Shown: positions 1-6,457, counted from the stretch's first letter. The stretch is DNA of 7,848 bases from RGIG3009 sp964470515 (GCA_964470515.1 CAYYDD010000068.1:1-7848), one strand, 5' to 3'. Made by a program: numbers and translations. The notes: generated from the letters alone by a model not told the origin.

Positions 1-78
1 GGAAGGGATTCGAACCCTTGGCTCTTTCGAGTCACTGGTTTTCAAGACCAGCTCCATAAACCGCTCGGACACCTCTCC
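1..78 (-). tRNA. tRNA-Ser (anticodon UGA), 3' end cut by the window edge
   Basis: Read on the minus strand, the gene starts with acceptor strand GGAGAGG (78-72). The anticodon arm is CTGGT, loop CTTGAAA, ACCAG (51-35), with anticodon TGA at 44-42. A long serine-type variable arm (TGACTC GAAA GAGCC) follows. The T arm is AAGGG TTCGAAT CCCTT and ends at position 3. Only two bases of the 3' acceptor strand (CC) remain before the window ends, so about five acceptor bases, the discriminator and any CCA lie outside. The long variable arm and the UGA anticodon make the serine identity clear. It should decode UCA and other UCN codons. It lies downstream of the pot/gph operon in the same direction but has its own promoter. 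Confidence 0.96.
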
Positions 79-95
79 GTATCGCGACGGTATTG

Positions 96-124
96 ATTTT
101 ATCATTTTTAGCACACAATGTCAA
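96..124 (-). promoter_or_regulatory. Sigma-70-type promoter of tRNA-Ser
   Basis: On the minus strand there is a perfect -35 box TTGACA (124-119), a 17-bp spacer and a -10 box TAAAAT (101-96, five of six consensus bases). The -10 box ends 17 bp before the tRNA 5' end, which leaves a short leader of about 11 nt for RNase P to remove. This fits a strong stable-RNA promoter. I see no convincing intrinsic terminator between the gph stop codon and this promoter, so the upstream operon may also read through into the tRNA. Confidence 0.8.
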
Positions 125-165
125 CACCAAAAATCAACTTGACACAAATTTTTCAGTTCAAAATG

Positions 166-837
166 TTATTTCAGCACCTCAAGCAGTTGCAGCGGATTGT
201 CCAGCAGCACCTCGGCTCCCGCTTTTTTCAGTTCTTCCCGCCCGCGGAAGCCCCAGCAGGCTCCGCAACAAACCAGTCCGGCGTTATGCGCCGTGAGAAC
301 ATCCACGTCCGAGTCACCGACAAACAGTGTGTCATCCCGGTCAGCACCGCAATCACGAAGTGCCGTTTCCACCACCTGAGGATGCGGCTTATTCGGGCGC
401 TCCGACACACTGCCGTACACACAGCACATCCCGTAATCGCCGAAAAACTTTTCCGCCAGCCGACGCGCCTGCGCCTCGGCCTTGTTGGTCACGATACCCA
501 TACGGATACCGCGCTCCTTCAGATGATCGAGCAGCTTCATCACACCGTTGTACGGAGCGGTCTTGACATCCAGATGCCCGTCGTACAGTGCCACGAAACG
601 CTCATACGCGGCATCCAGCTCGGTTTCCGACAACGTACCGCCGAACGCGCGTTCTACCAGCTTGCGGATGCCGTTCCCGACAAATTGATGATACGCATCG
701 CGGTTGTGAAGGGGACTGCCGTCAGCGTTTCCTCTGCCCCACTCGGTCAGTACTTGCTCCGAGGCCCAGGCAAGATCATCAATAGTATCGATCAACGTGC
801 CGTCCAGATCAAACAAAACCGTTGTGATTTTTTGCAT
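166..837 (-). CDS. HAD-superfamily phosphatase, phosphoglycolate phosphatase-like (Gph/PgpP type)
   Basis: This 223-aa protein is a haloacid-dehalogenase phosphatase. Motif I is DLDGT with nucleophile D10 and acid D12. Motif II is VTNK (116-119, T117), the motif III lysine is K150 in RPNKPHP, and motif IV is GDSDVD (174-179, D175 and D179) for Mg2+. Between motifs I and II (about 17-100) lies an alpha-helical C1-type cap, as in phosphoglycolate phosphatases. The length matches the family. It has no signal peptide and should be cytosolic. The start is supported by AGGAG overlapping the end of potD, 8-9 nt before ATG; the gap to potD is 10 nt, so translation is probably coupled. These motifs do not fix the substrate: 2-phosphoglycolate, pyrophosphate or a sugar phosphate are all possible. 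Its place at the end of a polyamine operon is unexplained. Confidence 0.88.
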   Translation of the reverse strand: MQKITTVLFDLDGTLIDTIDDLAWASEQVLTEWGRGNADGSPLHNRDAYHQFVGNGIRKLVERAFGGTLSETELDAAYERFVALYDGHLDVKTAPYNGVMKLLDHLKERGIRMGIVTNKAEAQARRLAEKFFGDYGMCCVYGSVSERPNKPHPQVVETALRDCGADRDDTLFVGDSDVDVLTAHNAGLVCCGACWGFRGREELKKAGAEVLLDNPLQLLEVLK

Positions 838-847
838 AATGCTGCTC

Positions 848-2008
848 CTATCGTTTCTTCTTGTGCCGCTGGCACCAGCTTACCGCATACCACATGAGGC
901 ACGCAACGGCGATGACACCGACAACTGCGGTGCAAATGCCCCACAGAGGATCGGCCAGCTTGATCTTCATCCACAGCCGATCCATATTGGCACTGGTCTC
1001 GGCCGGAAGCGTCAGGAACACCTCGGTCTTGGCCAGCACCTCCTCCGGCGGGTAGAAATTCTCGTTCTCGCCGATCACCGGGTCAAGCAATGCCTGCGCC
1101 TCGGTATGCGGCGTGGAATAACCGATATACTCGGCGTTCATCAGCGCGATATCCGTGCGGCACAGAAAGTTGATATACTTCTCTGCTTCCGCGATATGCG
1201 GCGAGTTCGACGGCACGCACAAGGCATCCACAAAGCGGTTGGTGCCGCTTTCCGGGACGAAGAAATCAATGCTCGGGTTTCCCTCTTCCTCGTCCATCAT
1301 AATGAGGCCGTCTCCCGAATAATACGGGGCGATCCAGCCTTCCTCGTTTATCATCTTATCGAAGACCTGATCCATCACATACTGATGCAGCAACGGCTTT
1401 TGCTCGACCAGCGCCTCATACGCGGCCTGCCAGTGTGCAGGATCCGTGGTATTCATCGAATATCCGCACTTGTTCAGCGCAATACCGAACGCATCACGCT
1501 GATTGTCAAACATAAAGATGCGACCGCTGTACTGTTCATTCCACAAAAGATCCCAACCCTGCTTGAGATCCTCTTCATCCACATATTTCGTGTTGTAAAA
1601 GATACCGACTGTGCCCCACGTATACGGCACGGAATAGGCGTTTTCGGGGTCGTATTCGGGGTTTTTCAGCGAGTCACCGATATACTGAAAATTCGGGATA
1701 TTCTCGAAGTTCAGCTTAGCGAGCATCCCCTCTTCGATCAGCTTGCCCACCATATAATCCGACGGCACAATCACGTCGTACGTCGCCGCGCCGGTGGACA
1801 ACACTGCGTACATACTCTCATTATCCGTAAAATTCTTGTAATTGATACGGATACCGGTCTCCTCCGTGAACATATCGTTCACAGCCGGGTCGATGTATTC
1901 GCCCCAGTTATACACGTTCAGCGTGACGGTCTCCTCCGCCGACACTGGGACAGCCAGTATGCACACCAGTAGCGCGGCCAATATCAACAGGCAGGTGAGT
2001 TTTTTCAT
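848..2008 (-). CDS. potD: Spermidine/putrescine ABC transporter substrate-binding protein PotD, with C-terminal membrane anchor
   Basis: This 386-aa extracytoplasmic protein should capture spermidine or putrescine for PotBC. Residues 1-24 form a signal peptide (MKK start, hydrophobic core, VSA before EE). The mature part has the PotD/PotF pattern: YNWGEYI (33-39), VPSDYMV (81-87), NTTDP (186-190) and GYSTPHTEA (296-304). Comparing with E. coli PotD from memory, W35, Y38, S83, Y85 and D261 match ligand residues, while the tryptophan next to the last aspartate is replaced by F259. The signal region has no good lipobox: the cysteines at 6 and 16 lack a small residue just before them. Instead, residues about 355-378 form a hydrophobic helix followed by RHKKKR, which predicts a C-terminal anchor with a cytoplasmic basic tail. 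The ATG at 2008 follows a GGGAGGGGAG ribosome site, 14 nt after potC. It stops with TAG. Confidence 0.93.
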   Translation of the reverse strand: MKKLTCLLILAALLVCILAVPVSAEETVTLNVYNWGEYIDPAVNDMFTEETGIRINYKNFTDNESMYAVLSTGAATYDVIVPSDYMVGKLIEEGMLAKLNFENIPNFQYIGDSLKNPEYDPENAYSVPYTWGTVGIFYNTKYVDEEDLKQGWDLLWNEQYSGRIFMFDNQRDAFGIALNKCGYSMNTTDPAHWQAAYEALVEQKPLLHQYVMDQVFDKMINEEGWIAPYYSGDGLIMMDEEEGNPSIDFFVPESGTNRFVDALCVPSNSPHIAEAEKYINFLCRTDIALMNAEYIGYSTPHTEAQALLDPVIGENENFYPPEEVLAKTEVFLTLPAETSANMDRLWMKIKLADPLWGICTAVVGVIAVACLMWYAVSWCQRHKKKR

Positions 2009-2022
2009 ACGACTCCCCTCCC

Positions 2023-2826
2023 TTACGATGCGCGGCGCTTGTCTTTCGGCGCCGAACGCATTTGTAGCACGTTGACAAGAATAAGCAGGATGAGCACGGC
2101 ACCGAACATTAGGGTAGACAGCGCATTGATCTCCGGGGTAACGCGGCGCTTCACCATCGCATAGATCGTCACAGACAGGTTCTGTGCCGAGGCTCCCGAG
2201 GTGAACAGGCTGATAACAAAATCATCCAGCGACATCGTGAACGCCATCAGTGCACCGGTGATAATACCGGGTATGATCTGCGGCAACACCGCGCGTACGA
2301 AGGCCGTGAACGGATGACAGCCGAGATCCACCGCCGCCTCGTACAGATGCGGGTCGAGCTGACGCAGCTTGGGCATCACCTGCAACACCACATACGGGAT
2401 ACAGAAGGTGATATGCGACAGCAACAGCGGTACGTAGCCGGGCTGCAGAATGCCGGTCGTCTGATAAATGAACACGAACAGTAGCATCAGCGCGATACCG
2501 GTCACAATCTCGGGGTTGACCATCGGCAGGTTATTGACCGCCAACAGTACACGACGCAGCTTCGCGTTCACACTGCGGATACCGATGGCCGCAGCAGTGC
2601 CGATGACCGTCGACACGACGGTGGCGATTACCGCGATGGACAGCGTGACACCCAGTGCTGACAGGATCTCCTCATTCTGGAACAAGGACTCATACCAGCG
2701 CAACGAAAAGCCGTTCCAGACCACACGGCTCTTGGAATCGTTGAACGAGAAGATGATGAGTACCACGATGGGCGCGTAGAGGAACGAGAAAATAAGCGCA
2801 TTATAAATACGGGAGAGTGTTTTCAT
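2023..2826 (-). CDS. potC: Spermidine/putrescine ABC transporter permease PotC
   Basis: This 267-aa inner permease subunit forms the polyamine channel with PotB. Helices are visible at about 8-28, 57-83, 105-122, 132-150, 183-207 and 236-255. The cytoplasmic EAA loop that docks on the ATPase is at 163-182 (EAA 163-165, G169, LP 181-182). SLDDFVIS (199-206) is a typical PotC motif just after the loop. The length is normal for the family. The ATG overlaps the potB stop as ATGA, and AGGAGG lies 7 nt upstream, so translation is coupled. The TAA stop lies 14 nt before potD. The order PotB then PotC, and the motif, separate it from its paralogue with good confidence. Confidence 0.95.
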   Translation of the reverse strand: MKTLSRIYNALIFSFLYAPIVVLIIFSFNDSKSRVVWNGFSLRWYESLFQNEEILSALGVTLSIAVIATVVSTVIGTAAAIGIRSVNAKLRRVLLAVNNLPMVNPEIVTGIALMLLFVFIYQTTGILQPGYVPLLLSHITFCIPYVVLQVMPKLRQLDPHLYEAAVDLGCHPFTAFVRAVLPQIIPGIITGALMAFTMSLDDFVISLFTSGASAQNLSVTIYAMVKRRVTPEINALSTLMFGAVLILLILVNVLQMRSAPKDKRRAS

Positions 2827-3647
2827 ACGGCTTCCTCCTCTCCCTGCTTATCCGCCATACCGGTGATAGCCATACACAACAGAATAAGCACCATCAGCAC
2901 CAGTGACAAGGTGGCACCGACGTGATAATCCGCGCCCTGACCGATAAACATCGTTTCAATGGTGTCGCCAATCATCAGTGTTTTACTGCCTCCGAGCAGC
3001 TTGGTGATAACGAAAGTGCTCACCGCAGGCACGAATACCATCGTAATGCCGCTGAGCATACCCGGCACCGACAGCGGCAGGATGACCCGCCCGAACACCT
3101 GAAATACGTTCGAGCCGAGATCCTGTGCCGCTTCAATGACGCTGTTGTCGATCTTTACCATCACGGAATACAGAGGCAACACCATAAACGGCAGGAAATT
3201 ATATACCATACCCAACACAACCGCACCGTTGGTGTTGATAAGTGCTAACGACTGACCGTCCGCCAGCAGACCCACAGCGCGAAGCAGTTGATTGATAAAG
3301 CCGTTATTCTCCAGCAGCGACATCCATGCATAGGTACGCAGCAGGAAGTTCATCCACATCGGCAGCATAATGATGAGCACCATCGTCTGCTGCACACGAC
3401 CCTTGGCTCTCGAAATATTGTACGCAAGCGGAAATGCCAGCACCAGACAGATAAGCGTAGCGATCGCACCGAGAAAGATGGACAAGCCGAACGTACCGGC
3501 ATATTCCACGATAGACGACAGATTGGACAGCGTAAACTGCCCATTGGTATCGGTGAAGCAAAACCACAGCACAATGCCGAGCGGAATCACCGTGAACAGC
3601 ACCATCCACAGCGTGAACGGTGCCGCGGCGGTCTTGGAACGCATCAT
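2823..3647 (-). CDS. potB: Spermidine/putrescine ABC transporter permease PotB
   Basis: This 274-aa membrane protein is the second permease half. Hydrophobic helices lie at about 10-31, 53-76, 86-105, 141-165, 194-216 and 245-263. The EAA loop is at 172-191 (EAA 172-174, G178, LP 190-191) and should contact PotA. The stretch LPMWMNFLLRTYAW (95-108) is characteristic of PotB-type permeases. The ATG at 3647 overlaps the potA stop as ATGA, with GGAGG 7 nt upstream. A second ATG follows directly, at 3644, so the true first residue could be either. The short acidic C-terminus (QGEEEAV) ends in TGA, overlapping potC. The length is normal. Confidence 0.95.
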   Translation of the reverse strand: MMRSKTAAAPFTLWMVLFTVIPLGIVLWFCFTDTNGQFTLSNLSSIVEYAGTFGLSIFLGAIATLICLVLAFPLAYNISRAKGRVQQTMVLIIMLPMWMNFLLRTYAWMSLLENNGFINQLLRAVGLLADGQSLALINTNGAVVLGMVYNFLPFMVLPLYSVMVKIDNSVIEAAQDLGSNVFQVFGRVILPLSVPGMLSGITMVFVPAVSTFVITKLLGGSKTLMIGDTIETMFIGQGADYHVGATLSLVLMVLILLCMAITGMADKQGEEEAV

Positions 3648-4792
3648 TCCTCTACCTCCGCCGTATCCTCGGTCAGATCGATCTCCGGATTGCCCAGCTC
3701 GTCGAACTCATCCGAATACGAGCTGTAATCGCCGAACTGATCGGAATACTCCGACTTCTTCATAATATGGATATCCTCGGGATTCAGAACGATACCGATG
3801 ACCGAATCCACCGGGTAATAATCGGTGGTCTGGATCATCCATTTAAAGCCCTTGAAATCTACGATGGTCTCAAAATGTACGCCTTTAAAGGTCACCGCTG
3901 TCACAGTGCCCGTCAGGTGTCCCTCGTTGACGGGGACGATATCAATATCCTCCGGACGAATGACAACGTCCACCGGCTCATCCTTATCAAACCCGGTATC
4001 CAGACAACGGAACTTACGGCCGAAGAATTCCACCAGATAGTCCTCGTGCATAATACCGTCCAGAATATTACTCTCGCCGATGAAATCCGCCACGAAGGCG
4101 TTTTCCGGCTCGTTATAGATATCCTGCGGGGTGCCGATCTGCTGGATACGGCCGGCATCCATCACGACGACGGTATCCGACATCGACAGTGCTTCTTCCT
4201 GATCGTGTGTTACGTAAATAAACGTGATGCCCAGGTTTTTCTGGATATTCTTCAGCTCCACCTGCATATCCTTGCGGAGCTTCAGATCCAGCGCGGCCAG
4301 CGGCTCATCCAGCAGCAACACGCGCGGATTGTTCGCCAGTGCACGGGCAATAGCTACACGCTGTTGCTGACCGCCGGACAGTGTGTCAATACGACGCTCG
4401 TTAAAGCCCACCAGATTGACGAGCTTCAGCATACGATCCACCGTTTCGCGGATCTCCTGCTTGTTCTTGCGTTGGACCTTCATACCGAACGCCACGTTTT
4501 CTTCCACATTCAGGTGCGGAAACAACGCGTAACGCTGGAAAATGGTGTTGACGGGTCGCTTGTACGGAGGCAGTGCCGCCATATCCTTGCCGTCAAAAAA
4601 AACACTACCGCTGTCGGGTGTGACGAAACCGCCGATGATTCTCAGCGTTGTAGTCTTGCCGCAGCCGGACGGCCCCAGCAGTGTGACAAATTCTCCGTCG
4701 GAGATGTTGAGATCCAGACCGCTCAACACCTGCTCCCCGTCAAAAGAAACGGTAATGTTCTTCAATTTGATGATTTCTTTGTTCGTGTGCAT
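3644..4792 (-). CDS. potA: Spermidine/putrescine ABC transporter ATP-binding protein PotA
   Basis: This 382-aa cytoplasmic ATPase powers polyamine import. Walker A is GPSGCGKT (40-47), the Q-loop glutamine is Q86 in FQRYALFPH, the signature is LSGGQQQR (138-145), Walker B is LLLDEP (159-164) and the H-loop histidine is H196. A TOBE-type C-terminal domain follows at about 240-345. The last 35 residues (348-382) hold 14 acidic and no basic residues, with YSDQF and YSDEF ten residues apart. I chose ATG 4792 because AAAGGGGG lies 8 nt upstream and conserved sequence begins there. The frame stays open to an upstream ATG at 4957, which has its own ribosome site and would give 437 aa. It is the first gene of the operon and ends in an ATGA overlap with potB. 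Confidence 0.95.
   Translation of the reverse strand: MHTNKEIIKLKNITVSFDGEQVLSGLDLNISDGEFVTLLGPSGCGKTTTLRIIGGFVTPDSGSVFFDGKDMAALPPYKRPVNTIFQRYALFPHLNVEENVAFGMKVQRKNKQEIRETVDRMLKLVNLVGFNERRIDTLSGGQQQRVAIARALANNPRVLLLDEPLAALDLKLRKDMQVELKNIQKNLGITFIYVTHDQEEALSMSDTVVVMDAGRIQQIGTPQDIYNEPENAFVADFIGESNILDGIMHEDYLVEFFGRKFRCLDTGFDKDEPVDVVIRPEDIDIVPVNEGHLTGTVTAVTFKGVHFETIVDFKGFKWMIQTTDYYPVDSVIGIVLNPEDIHIMKKSEYSDQFGDYSSYSDEFDELGNPEIDLTEDTAEVEE
3699..3749 (-). repeat. Imperfect 21-bp tandem duplication inside the acidic tail of potA
   Basis: Two 21-bp segments (3729-3749 and 3699-3719) match at 18 of 21 positions with a 30-bp period. On the minus strand both read GTATTC-GAT-AGTTCG-CGA with single differences between the blocks. 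They encode the repeated YSDQFGD and YSDEFDE parts of the PotA tail, so the tail probably grew by an in-frame duplication. Confidence 0.7.
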
Positions 4793-4957
4793 AACAGCAT
4801 CCCCCTTTGCGGTGTATATACGGTCGTTGCCGTATACGGTAGTTTCCCCGCGTGTGCCTCCGGCCACCACGGAGTGAAACCGTGATACTTTGAGCAGCGC
4901 CCTCCGCAAAGGGTTTTTCACAGCCGTCAATATCCTGCGACTGCGGCGATGCCTCAT
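4793..4957 (-). other. In-frame upstream start giving a 55-residue Arg-rich extension of PotA, or a leader peptide region
   Basis: An ATG at 4957-4955 follows GAGGTGAT directly. These eight bases are fully complementary to the 3' end of 16S rRNA, though the spacing (4 nt from GAGG) is short. From there 55 codons run without a stop into the normal potA start. The peptide opens MRHRRSRR and stays basic; it does not look like the ABC domain, and I recognise no family in it. Either PotA has a second, longer form, or ribosomes loading here affect the RNA structure around the normal start. A chance open frame is also possible in GC-rich sequence. Confidence 0.45.
4803..4913 (-). promoter_or_regulatory. 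Leader RNA element: perfect 10-nt pairing that would cover the potA ribosome site
   Basis: On the minus strand CCCTTTGCGG (4913-4904) is perfectly complementary to CCGCAAAGGG (4812-4803). The second copy includes most of the AAAGGGGG ribosome site of potA. The 90-nt interval holds two further hairpins: TATACGG/CCGTATA with a 6-nt loop (4836-4817) and CACGG/CCGTG with a 7-nt loop (4883-4867). This could be a domain that switches translation initiation. I do not recognise a known riboswitch class in it. Confidence 0.5.
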
Positions 4958-5011
4958 ATCACCTCAAAAAAATAATAGATGCGTGTCCGCCGCAGCAATG
5001 CGCAGTGGACA
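4941..5011 (-). promoter_or_regulatory. Possible attenuator in the pot leader: hairpin and T-tract with a competing stem
   Basis: Near the 5' end of the predicted pot mRNA, TGTCCACTGC (5011-5002) can pair with GCGGCGGACA (4993-4984) across an 8-nt loop, with one mismatch and one G-U pair. Seven Ts (4970-4964) begin about 13 nt after the stem, farther than in a standard terminator. A competing stem, CTGCGGCG (4995-4988) with CGCCGCAG (4948-4941), is perfect over 8 bp. It uses the 3' arm of the first hairpin and would enclose the T-tract and the upstream GAGGTGAT ATG. The two folds exclude each other, as in attenuators. Function is inferred. Confidence 0.35.
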
Positions 5012-5019
5012 ACGAATAA

Positions 5020-5048
5020 ACTATATATGTTTTACAAGCAAAAGTCAA
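5020..5048 (-). promoter_or_regulatory. Sigma-70-type promoter of the pot operon
   Basis: On the minus strand: -35 TTGACT (5048-5043), a 17-bp spacer, and -10 TATAGT (5025-5020). Each box has five of six consensus bases. Transcription should start near 5013, giving a 5' leader of about 220 nt before the potA ATG at 4792. I found no equally good promoter closer to the gene. The -35 box shares its first two bases with the 32-bp palindrome upstream. Confidence 0.78.
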
Positions 5049-5078
5049 GGTATTTTCTGAAATTTCAGAAAATACCTT
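5047..5078. repeat. Perfect 32-bp AT-rich palindrome next to the pot promoter
   Basis: AAGGTATTTTCTGAAA (5047-5062) is followed directly by its exact reverse complement (5063-5078), with no spacer. Only 8 of 32 bases are G or C, in a much more GC-rich region. It touches the pot -35 box. As DNA it could be a binding site for a dimeric regulator. As RNA it could form a stem of up to 14 bp and, with the short following tail GACTTTTG, might end rarA transcription weakly. On the plus strand the tail is AATTTTCG. Confidence 0.8.
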
Positions 5079-5084
5079 AATTTT

Positions 5085-5099
5085 CGTCAATATTTGACG
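5085..5099. repeat. Short inverted repeat between rarA and the pot operon
   Basis: CGTCAA (5085-5090), spacer TAT, and TTGACG (5094-5099) form a perfect 6-bp dyad only 6 bp from the 32-bp palindrome. Further toward rarA (about 5118-5143) there are short hairpins built from ACGG-TTTT-CCGT and CCGT-TTTCT-ACGG. These may fold in the rarA 3' untranslated region. None has a proper T-run, so I do not call a terminator. I see no gene between 4958 and 5154. Confidence 0.5.
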
Positions 5100-5154
5100 G
5101 CACTTCGGCTGAAAAGCACGGTTTTCCGTCCGTTTTCTACGGTTTTCGCCATCG

Positions 5155-6426
5155 TCATTTCCCCTCGCCCTTGATGGCGCGCCAATAGTCCGCAAACGCT
5201 TTTTCGGATTTATTCTCCCCCGGCACGTAGTACACTCTGTCCTTGATATCATCGGGCAAATACTGCTGCGCTACCCAGTGATTCGGAAACACGTGCGGAT
5301 ACTTGTAATGCTGACCCTTTACCACGGCATCCTCACCGTCGTAATGCTTGTTCTGCAAATGACGCGGCGGCGGTGCCGTGTGCCCGGCCCCGATATCCGC
5401 CATCGCTGCGGCGATGGCATCGTGCCCGGAATTGGATTTCGGCGCGGTCGCCACCAGAATGACCGCGTCCGCGAGCGGCAGACGCGCCTCCGGCAGACCG
5501 ACCTGCAACGCGCTGTCCACCGCAGCCTTGACGATGGGCAGGATCATCGGATACGCCAGCCCCACGTCCTCCGCCGCACACACCAGCAAGCGGCGGCAGA
5601 CCGACGGCAGATCGCCCGCAGAGAGCAGCCGTGCTAAGTAGTATATCGCCGCATCCGGATCGGAGCCGCGCAGCGATTTCTGGAAAGCGGAAAGCATATC
5701 GTAATGCTCATCACCGTCGCGGTCATACCGCATCGCGCTCTTTTGCGACAGCTCGGCGGACGTTTCCTTCGTCACGTGCAGTACGCCGTCCTCATCCGGC
5801 TTGGTGGCCAGAACGCACAGCTCCACCGCGTTCATCGATTTGCGAACGTCACCGCCGCATGCGGTCGCGATACACGCGGCAACGCCCTCACCGACGGTGA
5901 TGGTCAAGCCCTGCTCCGCAGCCATAAAGTCAAACGCACGCTGTACGGCACGTTCCACCTCAGCGGGCTCCACCGTTTTGAATTCGAACACGGTAGAACG
6001 GCTCAAAATGGCGTTGTACACGTAAAAATACGGGTTTTCCGTAGTAGAGGCGATCAGCGTGATCTTGCCGTTTTCGATGTGCTCCAGCAAGGTCTGCTGT
6101 TGCTTTTTATTGAAATACTGGATCTCATCCAGATACAGCAGGATACCGTTGGCACCGGCCAGCGTATCCACCTCATCCACCACCGCGCGGATATCCGCCG
6201 TGGAGGCCGTAGTACCATTCAAGCGGTGCAGACGCATTGAGGTACGGGTAGCAATGATGCTTGCCAGTGTGGTCTTACCCACGCCGGAAGGTCCGTAAAA
6301 TATCAAATTGGGAATATTACCCGATTCGATAATGGTGCGCAACGCCTTACCGGGAGCCAGCAAATGCTGCTGTCCCACCATTTCATCTAGTTCTCTCGGG
6401 CGCATCCGATCCGCTAAAGGAGCCAT
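5155..6426 (-). CDS. rarA: AAA+ ATPase RarA/MgsA (replication-associated recombination protein A)
   Basis: This 423-aa cytoplasmic AAA+ protein is related to clamp-loader subunits and RuvB, and acts at stalled replication forks. It starts MAPLADRMRPRELDEMVGQ, the usual opening of the family. Walker A is GPSGVGKT (45-52), Walker B is LLYLDEIQ (96-103) followed by FNKKQQ (105-110), sensor 1 is ASTTENPYF (126-134), and the sensor 2 region is GGDVRKSMNA (191-200). The C-terminal half carries the family tetramerisation domain: RLLVCAAEDVGLAYP (279-293), KSNSGHDAI (330-338) and HYKYPHVFPNHWVAQQYLP (373-391). The length is normal. I chose ATG 6426, preceded by GGTGAGGA, over upstream in-frame starts that run into the promoter and overlap nth. 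It is expressed divergently from nth. Its stop is TGA, with no clear terminator before the pot control region. Confidence 0.95.
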   Translation of the reverse strand: MAPLADRMRPRELDEMVGQQHLLAPGKALRTIIESGNIPNLIFYGPSGVGKTTLASIIATRTSMRLHRLNGTTASTADIRAVVDEVDTLAGANGILLYLDEIQYFNKKQQQTLLEHIENGKITLIASTTENPYFYVYNAILSRSTVFEFKTVEPAEVERAVQRAFDFMAAEQGLTITVGEGVAACIATACGGDVRKSMNAVELCVLATKPDEDGVLHVTKETSAELSQKSAMRYDRDGDEHYDMLSAFQKSLRGSDPDAAIYYLARLLSAGDLPSVCRRLLVCAAEDVGLAYPMILPIVKAAVDSALQVGLPEARLPLADAVILVATAPKSNSGHDAIAAAMADIGAGHTAPPPRHLQNKHYDGEDAVVKGQHYKYPHVFPNHWVAQQYLPDDIKDRVYYVPGENKSEKAFADYWRAIKGEGK

Positions 6427-6457
6427 CGTCCTCACCGCTTTCGTATCATATGACACT

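Noticed and set aside
139..167. Plus-strand promoter-like TTGACA with a 17-bp spacer
   Set aside because: The -10 (AATGTT) is poor, and the only downstream gene is on the opposite strand. It could drive an antisense RNA, but nothing else supports that.
118..897. 259-codon plus-strand open frame opposite the HAD phosphatase
   Set aside because: Shadow of gph; all conserved HAD motifs lie on the minus strand. It also runs across the tRNA promoter.
797..1972. 391-codon plus-strand open frame opposite potD
   Set aside because: Shadow of potD, with low-complexity composition and no recognisable motif. The opposite strand has clear PotD motifs and a good ribosome site.
3620..4885. 421-codon plus-strand open frame opposite potA
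   Set aside because: It is a mirror of the strongly conserved potA frame in GC-rich DNA. Its His/Gln/Arg-rich translation shows no domain, and it has no promoter or ribosome site of note.
4790..5013. Known guanidine-I (ykkC) riboswitch in the pot leader
   Set aside because: The conserved blocks I remember for that class are not present. The structure seen does not match it by eye; an Rfam search would decide.
4959..5252. 97-codon minus-strand open frame across the rarA end and pot promoter
   Set aside because: It overlaps the rarA C-terminus, the palindrome and the pot promoter, has no family resemblance, and lacks a convincing ribosome site.
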